This document shows positions 43,339 through 50,767 of a DNA stretch of 51,746 bases, piece by piece. The stretch comes from Actinomycetota bacterium (lineage in GTDB: Bacteria; Actinomycetota; Actinomycetes; Actinomycetales; Microbacteriaceae): assembly GCA_018268515.1 (NCBI GenBank), contig JAFDWK010000026.1:1-51746 (forward strand), in the 5' to 3' direction. How positions within the stretch are numbered: position 1 is the stretch's first letter; each line of letters opens with the position of its first letter. The notes under the pieces are model-generated. The model was not told the DNA's origin, made no database searches, and saw nothing but the letters and a program-made list of their open reading frames with translations. The position numbers and the translations under genes are program-made.

Positions 43339-44911
43339 GAACGAGAACAACCCGACGATCATCGGCATGACGCAGTACCTTGAACCGGCATACTGGGCGT
43401 GGGCCGCGCACGACCCGAATGCCGCCTCGGTGCTCCAGCAAGGTGCCGCGCCGATCCTGACGCAACTCGTCGCTCAGCTCGAAGACGGCGGCTGCACTGT
43501 GACAGAGGCGTACGGCATCGTCCACGACAAGGACGAACGCGAGGTATGGAACGACCAGCGTCAAGCGCTCGTCATCGAGCCCAAGCCACCGCACATCCAC
43601 GTCGTGATCAAGTTCGCGGGTCGAGCGCAGAGCGCGCCGATCGACCAGCTCGCTCGCCTTCTGGGCGTCGAGGCGCAGTATGTCGAGAAACCCGGCCGAG
43701 GTGGCCACGCGTACGACAACATCCTCGCGTACCTCACCCACGCGAAGTACGCCGACAAGCATCAGTACGACCCGTCCGAAGTCGCGACCGCGCGCGGCCC
43801 GGAGTACCTCGGGGTCGACGCGGCGCGACGAGAGACCTGGTTGAAGGGTCGAGCCCACGTGAAGCAGAAGCGCGTCACCGAGGACTTCGAAGCGTTCCGC
43901 GAGCTTGTTCTGCAGGGCGAAGTGACCAGAGATCAGATCATGCTCACCGACGAGTACTTCGACATCTACTCGCGCCGATCCCGCGAGATCGACGATGCGC
44001 TGTCGGCGTACGGCCAGCGGCGAGCTTACCGCGCCGCCGCGAAGCTGCGAGCCGGCGAGTTCTCGACGCAGGTCGTCTTCGTCTATGGGCCCGCTGGCGT
44101 CGGCAAGACACAGTTCGCGAACTGCTTCATCTCGGAGGCCATCGCCTTCGCGTCTCAGCACGGGGAGCGGTGGCAGCTGTATCGCGCCGCGACCGCAAAC
44201 CCGCTCGACGACTGGCAGGGCGAGGAAGTCATGCTGCTCGATGACCTCCGTGCCTCAGCGATGGATGCCAACGACTGGCTGCTGCTGCTCGACCCGCACA
44301 ACGCCTCCCCCGCGAAAGCGCGCTACCGGAACAAGGGCGAGGTCGCGCCACGGCTCATCGTGATCACCGCGACGATCGAGCCTGTCGAGTTCTTCTACTA
44401 CGCGCGTAAGAAGGGGGAAGTCGACGAAGCGCTCGATCAATTCATCCGACGGCTCGCCTCGATTGTCCGGGTCTTCCGCGCAGACGACGTCCTCCGCTAT
44501 CGCGTACAGCGCATCGGCCGTGTCGCGCCGTATACCCAGGAGATCACGACTGGCGACAGCAGATGGGGGTCGATCAAGACCGCAGTCGCGCTGTCACAGG
44601 GTGCCGTCTCCACGACCGACCACTCGTCCGGTGGCGCAGTTGCTGCACTATTGTCCGAGACGGCCAGGCACAACCGTGATGTCCCATTTGCATCCACTCC
44701 GGGCTGGCCCGAACTCGAGGCCTTGGCGATCGATGAGGAGAACGCGTCGACGATCTCCCGATTGGAGGCCGAGCTCGCCGCGCTCCGCCCGGCCGAGGTA
44801 TCCATCGACGGTCGCGACATCCTGAGTGAGGTCATCCGTCGAGCCGGCGAGGACGGCCGACTCACCCGCGGGATGCCGTGGGATGACGAGGCCGATTGGA
44901 GCAGGGAATGA
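43331..44911 (+). CDS. rep: HUH-endonuclease/SF3-helicase replication protein
   Basis: A 526-residue replication initiator. The N-terminus is a Rep_2-like HUH endonuclease: YGIVHDKDE (motif 1), PPHIHVVIKF with H88 and H90 (metal site), and AYLTHAKY with Y134 or Y140 as the nicking tyrosine. After residue 250 comes a helicase of the SF3 type, with Walker A GPAGVGKT (G253 to K259) and EEVMLLDDLRA as Walker B. The pairing is that of CRESS-like bacterial replicons. The start is a GTG at 43331 preceded by GGAGGTGATC, better than ATG 43292. It is followed by the mobilization region. Confidence 0.9.
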   Translation: MARNENNPTIIGMTQYLEPAYWAWAAHDPNAASVLQQGAAPILTQLVAQLEDGGCTVTEAYGIVHDKDEREVWNDQRQALVIEPKPPHIHVVIKFAGRAQSAPIDQLARLLGVEAQYVEKPGRGGHAYDNILAYLTHAKYADKHQYDPSEVATARGPEYLGVDAARRETWLKGRAHVKQKRVTEDFEAFRELVLQGEVTRDQIMLTDEYFDIYSRRSREIDDALSAYGQRRAYRAAAKLRAGEFSTQVVFVYGPAGVGKTQFANCFISEAIAFASQHGERWQLYRAATANPLDDWQGEEVMLLDDLRASAMDANDWLLLLDPHNASPAKARYRNKGEVAPRLIVITATIEPVEFFYYARKKGEVDEALDQFIRRLASIVRVFRADDVLRYRVQRIGRVAPYTQEITTGDSRWGSIKTAVALSQGAVSTTDHSSGGAVAALLSETARHNRDVPFASTPGWPELEALAIDEENASTISRLEAELAALRPAEVSIDGRDILSEVIRRAGEDGRLTRGMPWDDEADWSRE

Positions 44912-45275
44912 GCGCGCGGTTCGAGGTGGGGATCGGGCGAGTTCGGCGTCCGACCGTTGCCCGCGAAGCGGGCGCCGCCCTCCGCAGGAGCCCCGACGAT
45001 CTGGAGCGCAGCGAGAGATTGTCATACGGGGCTAAGACAAATCTTTGTCGCCTGGCTCCGATGGGCCCACGTCGACGGCTATGCCCGGCGATGAGGGAAG
45101 GTGGCAGGCGGCGGAGATTTGTCGCGTCGGCGCAGCGAGTGGAGAGGCGAAGCCGGAGGCTCCACGCGATGGGACGACGCCATCTATCGGCATTCACGTG
45201 CCGAGGGGTCCTCTGCCCGACGAGTGCTCGGGGGTGCTGCGAACGCAAGTGGCGCGACGCGGGAAGGAGCTGCGC
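44912..45275. other. Rep-mob intergenic region, candidate oriT
   Basis: The 364 bases between rep and mob carry several repeats: GACAAA-TC-TTTGTC dyad (45036-45049); TTTGTCGC at 45044-45051 and 45118-45125; GCGCAGCGAG at 45006-45015 and 45130-45139; and a GTGGAG ... CTCCAC hairpin (45139-45165). MobV-type relaxases act at an oriT directly ahead of their own gene, so it is the natural place. An ATG at 44908 overlaps the rep stop, but its frame looks non-coding. Confidence 0.45.
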
Positions 45276-46748
45276 ATGAGCACCATCACGGGACATGCGG
45301 CATTCCACCTGTCCAAGAACAGTCCGAGGCATTCGGGCACGCCGTCGGGCACCAGATCGCAGCGGCGCGCGCTGTTGAAGGAGTCGATGCGGCATCTCGA
45401 CCCGAAGGACGTCGCGCGTCACGCCGCGAAGAACGCGAGTATCGTCTCCGCGGATACGCATCTCAACATCGCGTACGTGAACGACGGTTCCGGTGGGTTC
45501 CGTGTCGTCTCGACGGTCAAGGAGGTTCTTGCGTACGGCGATGCGCGCGAGGCACGCGTCCGTCGGAAGATTGCTGAAGGGCAGAGCACCGTCAGTCTGT
45601 TCGTCGTCCACCTGCCGAAGACCCTCTGTTTCGAGGAAGAGGACTTCTACCCGCGGCACAATGCCGACGGATCACAGCGACTCGATCCGATCACGGGCCG
45701 GCCGATGAGCCGATCCAGATGGATCGCGCGCGACCAGAGCGAGGCGATGAGGTACTTCGCCGACGCCATCGCCTTCCTCGGCGACAGTGTGATCCCCGGC
45801 GGCCACGACGCGATCCATGGATGGGCGACGAACTTCGATGAGACGACGCCGCACATCCAGCTGATGGCTGACCCGTTCGCCATCGACCCGAAGGCGCCAG
45901 CCACGGCACCCGACGCGCTGCGCACGGAGCAGAACCAGGCCTACGGTTCGCATCGCGAGACACGAGGGCTCGACGGCAAGCAGATCAGCGGCAACGAGAA
46001 GATGCGTCAGTACCAAGCGCTGATGCGGGCGCACATGGTCGGTCGCGGCTGGCCAGTTGAAATCGAGCCGGGAGAGCGCCACGGGAGGGGGCAGAGCAAG
46101 AGTGAATACGAAGCCACTCAGGACGCGAAAGCCGACGCGGCCTCCCTGCATGCGGCTGCATCCGCGGCTGAGGCACGCGCCGATGACACCCACGCGGCCG
46201 CGCTCAGCATCCACGAGACCGCCATCGATCTCGTTTCTGACGCGATCGAGGCCATGCAGGTCGCTGAAGTGGAGCGGCGACAGGAGATGGAGGAGACGCG
46301 TGAGGAACTCTACGGTCAGCTGGGCGTCGAGTACGCCGAGCTTCGCAAGAAGCACGCCCAGGTCGATGATGTCCTCGATATCGAACGCCGGATGATGGCC
46401 GCCGATCGCACGAAGGAGCAAGCCGAGCACCAACGTGCAGTGGATTCGCTGACCGCGCAGACCGGCGTGGCGCTCGCCCGCGAGCGGGCCGCCGACGAGC
46501 GGGAGCGCGAGGCGGATGCCCGACGAGCGGAGTTCAATCGCAAGGTGTCTGACGCGCGCGAGCTGTTCGCCGCGGCGCAGGAGCTCGGTCGCCAGACCGT
46601 CGAGCTCGCCAGGGCGAACAAGGTCCGCTTGACGCTCCCAAACGGGTCGATGCTCAAGCAGGCGCGGTCGGCCCACGATGAGCTCGTGAGTCGACTCCTC
46701 CGCAGCGACGAAGTGAGCGGGCACCACAATCGAAATCTCGAGCTTTGA
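45276..46748 (+). CDS. MobV-like plasmid recombination/mobilization relaxase
   Basis: A 490-residue Pre/Mob family protein. The relaxase domain covers about the first 270 residues: HLNIAYVND (motif 1), FVVHLPKT, then HGWATNFDETTPHIQLMAD around H193 (motif 3). The C-terminus from about residue 290 is a long coiled coil (ADAASLHAAASAAEARADDT to ERAADEREREADARRAEFNR). It should nick oriT and pilot DNA transfer with a helper conjugative system. The ATG at 45276 has AAGGAG seven bases before it. In motif 3 a Gln (195) stands where other Mob proteins have the second His, and the position before FDE is Asn. Confidence 0.82.
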   Translation: MSTITGHAAFHLSKNSPRHSGTPSGTRSQRRALLKESMRHLDPKDVARHAAKNASIVSADTHLNIAYVNDGSGGFRVVSTVKEVLAYGDAREARVRRKIAEGQSTVSLFVVHLPKTLCFEEEDFYPRHNADGSQRLDPITGRPMSRSRWIARDQSEAMRYFADAIAFLGDSVIPGGHDAIHGWATNFDETTPHIQLMADPFAIDPKAPATAPDALRTEQNQAYGSHRETRGLDGKQISGNEKMRQYQALMRAHMVGRGWPVEIEPGERHGRGQSKSEYEATQDAKADAASLHAAASAAEARADDTHAAALSIHETAIDLVSDAIEAMQVAEVERRQEMEETREELYGQLGVEYAELRKKHAQVDDVLDIERRMMAADRTKEQAEHQRAVDSLTAQTGVALARERAADEREREADARRAEFNRKVSDARELFAAAQELGRQTVELARANKVRLTLPNGSMLKQARSAHDELVSRLLRSDEVSGHHNRNLEL

Positions 46749-46932
46749 CGCGCGAGGAGGCCTCGTGCACGCGCGCGGGCGACGGTAATGCCGGTAACGG
46801 GTAACACCTTTCCCGCATTACCGGCGCTGCCCGTTCCCCGGCGTCCCCGTCGCACCTCCCGCCCTTTCGGTAGGCTCGGCCGCAGAGCCGACAGCCCTGA
46901 TTCATCTCGACGGCCTCGCGGCAGGAGGTTCT
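46749..46932. other. Inverted repeat region after mob
   Basis: CGGTAATGC (46783-46791) and GCATTACCG (46815-46823) form a perfect 9-bp dyad with a 23-base loop, which includes GGTAAC twice (46793-46798, 46800-46805). It may be a mob terminator or a single-strand origin. Nothing else is apparent before the next gene. Confidence 0.5.
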
Positions 46933-47538
46933 GTGACGAACAACCCGCGCGTGCTCATCGTGCTCGACGTCGACGGCACCATCAGTCCGCTACCTCCGCC
47001 AGATGGCGGCAGTGAGCCGGCATTCGCGACTCCCGTCGAGGATCGCGTGATCGGTGCGCTTTCGGAAGTCGCCGAACGAGACGACGTCGCGGTCGCCTGG
47101 GTCACAACCTGGTCTCCCAGGATGCTCCGTTGGCTGATCGATGAGCGACTCGGTCACAGGCTCGACGGCCCGCACATGGGCGACGGAGTCGACCGGACAC
47201 GCGGATGGCGCGCCCGGGCCGTTGCGAATGCGGTCGCCGCCGTCGGCGCCAGCGCGGTCGTGTGGATCGATGACATGGCGGTGCGCACGACATTGGAGCG
47301 GGCCATCGAACGCGCCGCGCTCGACGTCGACATGCTTGTGATTCGTCCTGAGCGCTACACCGGCGTCACCCTGCGGCAGGCCCAACGGGTGCGGCGATTC
47401 ATCGAAGGTCTCGACGCGCGCGATGGCTATCTCGAAGACACGGTCCGCACCCAGACGCACGCAAAGCATGGAGTCCGCCCGGCGGGCACGGCCGCAGAGT
47501 ACTCAAGCCTCCATCCCCGATCGAGCATGGTCAGGTAG
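46933..47538 (+). CDS. HAD-like phosphatase
   Basis: A 201-residue protein of the haloacid dehalogenase fold. Motif I is LDVDGTIS (D12 nucleophile, D14), motif II is VTTWSP, and VVWIDDMA near residue 115 serves as motif IV. Motif III Lys/Arg is not obvious. It probably hydrolyses a small phosphate ester, or is a nucleic acid 5'/3' phosphatase relative. Starts with GTG at 46933 and has GGAGG just before it. Its final 112 bases overlap the convergent gene, so one of the two ends is perhaps shorter in reality. Confidence 0.7.
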   Translation: MTNNPRVLIVLDVDGTISPLPPPDGGSEPAFATPVEDRVIGALSEVAERDDVAVAWVTTWSPRMLRWLIDERLGHRLDGPHMGDGVDRTRGWRARAVANAVAAVGASAVVWIDDMAVRTTLERAIERAALDVDMLVIRPERYTGVTLRQAQRVRRFIEGLDARDGYLEDTVRTQTHAKHGVRPAGTAAEYSSLHPRSSMVR

Positions 47539-47840
47539 GCCTGCGCGAAGGCTTCGAAGGTCGGATACATCGAAGCCTCGCGCTCGATGTCGAGAGGTTC
47601 GGTCGACCCCACCACCTTGGAGTAGGTGACGAGGTAGATGTCGTCGAACCGATCGATGCTCTCGACCTTCCATCCACGCTCGCCCCACTTGTTGAGGCTT
47701 CCGTCGAATTTGCCCTCGGCTGCGCGATACCGCTCCTGACGGTAGACATACCGCGCGCCGCTCGAAGTATTGCCCTCGTCATGGCGCCAGGCATCCGTCG
47801 GGCGCGGTCTCTGGCCCGAGCCGACCCCGTAGCTACTCAC
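47427..47840 (-). CDS. DUF4177-like small protein
   Basis: A 137-residue protein. The middle YVYRQERYRAAEGKFDGSLN and WGERGWKVESIDRF are like DUF4177-type domains, which have no known role. A second YLTMLDRGWRLEY could be a partial copy of the motif. It starts with GTG at 47840 and is divergent from the controller gene across the 11-bp repeat array. Its end overlaps the HAD gene. Confidence 0.6.
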   Translation of the reverse strand: MSSYGVGSGQRPRPTDAWRHDEGNTSSGARYVYRQERYRAAEGKFDGSLNKWGERGWKVESIDRFDDIYLVTYSKVVGSTEPLDIEREASMYPTFEAFAQAYLTMLDRGWRLEYSAAVPAGRTPCFACVWVRTVSSR

Positions 47841-47860
47841 TGGCCAGTCCGACTGCGGAT

Positions 47861-48137
47861 ATCGTGCGCCCGTGCGGGAGTCGTGCGACTTTCAGGCGCA
47901 GCCCACGGCCCGGCTGAAGTCGTGCGTGCATCGTGCGGGATCCGTGCGCGAGTCGACCGCTGCCCGCGCGGGCAGCGTGCACCCGGCTCTCTCGGATCAC
48001 GCCGTACGGGAATTGTGCGTCAGCCGCCCCGCGATCGTGCGCACTCCGTGCGGAGATCATCCCGACATCGTGCGAGAGAATCTCGCCGCGATGAACGCGC
48101 GCGAATTGTGCGCAATCTGTGCGTTGAACGTGCGGCG
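47861..48137. repeat. 11-bp iteron array (ATCGTGCGnGA)
   Basis: Fifteen copies of an 11-mer with core GTGCG start at 47861, 47869, 47880, 47919, 47930, 47941, 47974, 48001, 48012, 48034, 48045, 48067, 48105, 48116 and 48127. Ten of fourteen spacings are 11, 22 or 33, so copies face the same side of the helix. 11 is not a multiple of 3, so coding cannot explain it. Some copies are degenerate (AGCGTGCACCC, GCCGTACGGGA). It fills a gene-free gap between divergent genes. A partition centromere, an origin or a regulator-binding array are possible. Confidence 0.75.
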
Positions 48138-48250
48138 GCGTCGCGGAGATGCTGGTCGTCATGGTAGGCGGGACGATGCCAACGCACTCCTTTCCGGTCG
48201 GCGTCGCGTCAAGGATGAACGCAACACGGTTCGTGGCGGAACGGCTCAAT

Positions 48251-48282
48251 GATACTTATAAGTCCGTCGACTGATGAGTATC
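48251..48282. promoter_or_regulatory. C-box-like operator
   Basis: GATACTTATAAGTC and GACTGATGAGTATC, separated by CGTC, form an inverted repeat matching in 12 of 14 positions. Each half is itself a near palindrome (ACTTATAAGT). The form is like the C-boxes of restriction-modification controller proteins (ACTTATAGT-type halves around a GTC/GAC centre). It lies 20 bases ahead of the controller gene. Confidence 0.7.
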
Positions 48283-48301
48283 GGCTCGCGACGCTCGAAG
48301 G

Positions 48302-48556
48302 GTGGAGAAGCGTGGCCGGCTGAATGTGACGCTCGGGGCGAACCTCCGAGCGATCCGGCTAGCGCGCGGACGCTCACAACAGGATTTCGCGCACGACCTC
48401 GGTTACGACAGGACTTACGTGGCTTCCGTCGAGCGCGGCGAGCGGAATCTCACGCTCGATACCGTCTCCGATCTTGCGGAGCGACTCGGAGTGGATGCCC
48501 TCGGCTTGCTGCAGGATTCTCCGTCCGCCAACCGCCCGGCAGTCTCAGAACCCTGA
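48302..48556 (+). CDS. Controller (C)-like XRE regulator, orphan
   Basis: An 84-residue single-domain XRE protein: GANLRAIRLARGRSQQDFAH, DRTYVASVERGERNLTLDTV and LAERLGVDALGLL. Size and sequence fit the controller proteins that time expression of restriction enzymes. It begins with GTG at 48302, downstream of a C-box-like operator, so it probably regulates itself. No restriction or modification gene is seen in the window. Genes on the other strand next to it do not resemble either. Confidence 0.8.
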   Translation: MEKRGRLNVTLGANLRAIRLARGRSQQDFAHDLGYDRTYVASVERGERNLTLDTVSDLAERLGVDALGLLQDSPSANRPAVSEP

Positions 48557-48587
48557 GCCCGATCGACAGATCGATGACGAACTGCCG

Positions 48588-48968
48588 TCAGAGGTAGATG
48601 CGGTGCTCGGTGAAGTAGTCGTAGGCGAGCAGCGGCTTCCCCGAGAGGTAGAGCGGGTGCTCGAGCTCTGGCTCCCCGTCGAGACCGGCGAGGTTCGGGA
48701 ACTCGGAGGTCACACGCTCGTACGCCTTCTTCTGGACGAGCATGTGCTTCAACAGATGCTTCGTCTCGGCACTCATGCGCGAAAGGTCCAGCGAGGCGAT
48801 CTCAGTGGTGCGCACCGCTCGCTGATTCAACAGCAACCGGTTCAAGTATCGGAACAGCGCGTAGTAGTCCGCAGGCTCCCAGTCGCGCTGGTCCTCGTAG
48901 TAGATCGGCTCGGTCACTCTCGTCTCCCCCGGGATGTCGACGCGACCGCGGCCGATGTCATCCGCCAT
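48588..48968 (-). CDS. Unknown protein, third gene of a small operon
   Basis: A 126-residue protein that I do not recognise. It is acidic and helical (EPADYYALFRYLNRLLLNQR, SAETKHLLKHMLVQKKAYER) with a Pro/Tyr-rich end (LYLSGKPLLAYDYFTEHRIYL). Starts at ATG 48968, overlapping the end of the 54-residue frame by eleven bases. It is convergent with the controller gene and 31 bases from it. Confidence 0.55.
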   Translation of the reverse strand: MADDIGRGRVDIPGETRVTEPIYYEDQRDWEPADYYALFRYLNRLLLNQRAVRTTEIASLDLSRMSAETKHLLKHMLVQKKAYERVTSEFPNLAGLDGEPELEHPLYLSGKPLLAYDYFTEHRIYL

Positions 48969-49122
48969 CGATGGCGTCAAGAAGCTCTGCCTGCTCGGAT
49001 CGAATGAGCCCACTCGCGACGAGTGCATCGACGACCTCAGTCGCGACGCTCGGACGTCGGGCCATCGGGGTACCCAAGAGGGCGCCGTGGACGACCGACC
49101 ATGCCTCGCGGTACTCACTCAC
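48958..49122 (-). CDS. Small unknown protein (54 residues), second gene of the operon
   Basis: A 54-residue frame on the minus strand starting with GTG at 49122: VSEYREAWSVVHGALLGTPM then ATEVVDALVASGLIRSEQAE and a short GG end. It reads like a helical protein, unlike the Arg-rich shadow frames, and it is coupled to the next gene by an 11-base overlap. AAGGA lies about 11 bases ahead of the start. I do not recognise a family. Confidence 0.5.
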   Translation of the reverse strand: MSEYREAWSVVHGALLGTPMARRPSVATEVVDALVASGLIRSEQAELLDAIDGG

Positions 49123-49189
49123 ATTGCACCCGCATCCTTCGACCTCCGGGCTGTCCGGATGTCACGCCCGAGTCGGCGCCTCCACTTGT

Positions 49190-50041
49190 CTACACGCGGA
49201 GCATTCGGATATCGACCTCCGCACCGACTCCGTCGATCGAGAAGACGTGGTGTCCACCAGCGAGTCGATAGGGGTCGTGCCGCATCCTCGGCTCGAGATG
49301 CGGAGACTGCATCTGCTCGAGCAGCCACGGCATCGGGTCCGGCGCCCCCACGGGAACCATCAGTTCGACTGCAAAACGTCCGGCGTCGCCCCTCCAGGAG
49401 TCGATAGCGATGTCGGCTCGGAGTAGCAGTCCCAGTCGCCTCGCAACGACGCTCGCAGCGACCACTGTCTCGTCCGCCCGCACGGTCGTGGCCCGCTCCT
49501 GCGGCGTCAACAGGTCACCGCGTCGAACGGAGACGAGGTCTGATGCGGACAAGACAGCCCGCCGATACTCCTCGAAGTCATTCAGCGTGATCCCCCACAC
49601 GGTGAAGCGTCCCGGCTCATCGAGGCGGTAGAACGTGACACCGATGCCGTCTCCGAAGTCGGCGAAGCGCAGCCCCGGGATGCCACTCTCAACTTCTTCT
49701 GCGCCGCGCGTCCATGTGGGAAGCAAGGGGTGCAGCGAGCTCGCGACATGCGCACCCCGCACCGTCAGGATGTAGTGCTCCGCGTCGACAGCAACGCGGA
49801 GCGGGACGAAGAACTCGACGGGCCGGCGCGGGCGCCGCGGATCTGACAGATGTCCGAGCGAACTGACGATGAGCCCCTCGAGGTGACGCTGTGCGTCAGA
49901 AGGCGGCGGGACGACAGGGGCTCCCGCGGAGTGCTGCTCGATGAACATCAGCGCGTCCGCGTACGGCTCGACGAGTGCGGCGATGCGCAGTGCAGCGCGG
50001 TCGTGCACGAGGCTGTCCTGCGGCGGTTGAGAATGAGTCAT
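49190..50041 (-). CDS. Unknown protein, first gene of the operon
   Basis: A 283-residue protein of unknown function. The N-terminus is helical (LRIAALVEPYADALMFIEQH), followed by mixed strands (VEFFVPLRVAVDAEHYILTV, FADFGDGIGVTFYRLDEPG), and a C-terminal part with GGHHVFSIDGVGAEVDIRML. No membrane segment or catalytic motif is apparent. It starts at ATG 50041 (MTHSQPPQDS) rather than 50104. It precedes the 54-residue gene by 67 bases. Confidence 0.6.
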   Translation of the reverse strand: MTHSQPPQDSLVHDRAALRIAALVEPYADALMFIEQHSAGAPVVPPPSDAQRHLEGLIVSSLGHLSDPRRPRRPVEFFVPLRVAVDAEHYILTVRGAHVASSLHPLLPTWTRGAEEVESGIPGLRFADFGDGIGVTFYRLDEPGRFTVWGITLNDFEEYRRAVLSASDLVSVRRGDLLTPQERATTVRADETVVAASVVARRLGLLLRADIAIDSWRGDAGRFAVELMVPVGAPDPMPWLLEQMQSPHLEPRMRHDPYRLAGGHHVFSIDGVGAEVDIRMLRV

Positions 50042-50248
50042 GCCCGTCACCGTAGGCGTCGACCAGACGAGATCGACGTACCGGGCACCCCCTCTCGTGC
50101 ACAAACCGGAGGGCGATCCTCATAGATCAGGATGAATCCACCCCAACCGCCTCGGCACGACACGCCGTCGCGGCGCTGGAGGTTCCACCATTCCCTTTCG
50201 CGATCGCGCGTGATCACACTGTCGTATCCCACCGCTAGTGTCACGAGC

Positions 50249-50572
50249 GTGAGACTCGAGATCACGACGACCCCACGCGAGACCCTGGTTTGGGCACCGA
50301 CCGCACAGGCGGCCGCAAGGTTGCGGAAGCTCCTCACCGACTCGGGCTGCCTTGTCCTGGAGGCGGACCCCTCGGAACTTGACTTCGTCGATCGGGTTCC
50401 GGACCACGAACGTGAGGAGTTCGATCCGGCGCGCATCATCGACGTTGAGATCGGCGCCGAGGCCTACGAGTCGCTGACCGCGCTTGCGAAGGCCGGACAC
50501 GAGCTTCGGTGGCATCGCTGGCAAAGCGATCAGACCGTTGACCACGTGTGGGGCGTGCCGATCACTCCTTGA
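50249..50572 (+). CDS. Small unknown protein with a leaderless start
   Basis: A 107-residue protein of no recognised family (RLEITTTPRETLVWAPTAQA, AYESLTALAKAGHELRWHRW). TAGTGT (50236-50241) lies seven bases ahead of the GTG at 50249 and fits a leaderless promoter, so I prefer it to the ATG at 50132. It ends 82 bases ahead of the promoter of the ncRNA. Confidence 0.55.
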   Translation: MRLEITTTPRETLVWAPTAQAAARLRKLLTDSGCLVLEADPSELDFVDRVPDHEREEFDPARIIDVEIGAEAYESLTALAKAGHELRWHRWQSDQTVDHVWGVPITP

Positions 50573-50654
50573 CCCGTAAGCACGCGGGGCGTACGGTCTC
50601 GGGAGGCGACGGGAGCGCGCGATCCAGGTTCGCCAAGAAACCGCTGGGAGGTCG

Positions 50655-50684
50655 TTGACCGATGTCGGCGCCGACGGCTAGGGT
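50655..50684 (+). promoter_or_regulatory. Promoter of the Abi-associated RNA
   Basis: TTGACC (50655-50660), 18-base spacer, TAGGGT (50679-50684). Transcription would start near 50691, at the base of the hairpin RNA. Confidence 0.65.
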
Positions 50685-50690
50685 AGTTAC

Positions 50691-50760
50691 ATAAACACCA
50701 GTCCCTCTGTCTCTCACTGACTTTCGAGTCGCCGAGATGACATGGGCTGGTTTTCTTTTT
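50691..50760 (+). ncRNA. Structured small RNA upstream of abi (abiF RNA-like)
   Basis: A ~70-base RNA folds into one long bulged hairpin of 20 base pairs: ACCAG(697-701)/CTGGT(747-751), CCC/GGG (703-705/744-746), TGTC/GACA (708-711/739-742), TCTC/GAGA (712-715/734-737), GACT/AGTC (719-722/727-730), closed by a TTCG tetraloop; the numbers are the last three digits of 50xxx positions. TTTTCTTTTT follows as a termination tract. It has its own promoter and ends seven bases before the abi start. Structured RNAs of the abiF class are known directly before Abi_2-type genes. An alternative is a long terminator for the upstream gene. Confidence 0.7.
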
Positions 50761-50767
50761 CGCCAGA

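Noticed and set aside
44896-45279. Small gene overlapping the rep stop
   Set aside because: After about 20 residues it is Arg-rich and non-globular; repeats and dyads suggest an oriT instead.
47861-48137. CRISPR array
   Set aside because: Repeats are 11 bp with phased, mostly absent spacers and no cas genes; it does not resemble repeat-spacer units.
47833-48252. Protein genes on either strand across the 11-bp array
   Set aside because: Both frames owe their openness to the repeats and GC content, translations are low-complexity, and the 11-base period is incompatible with coding constraint.
48251-50041. Restriction-modification system beside the C protein
   Set aside because: No methylase motifs (such as DPPY or FxGxG) or nuclease motifs are visible in the neighbouring frames.
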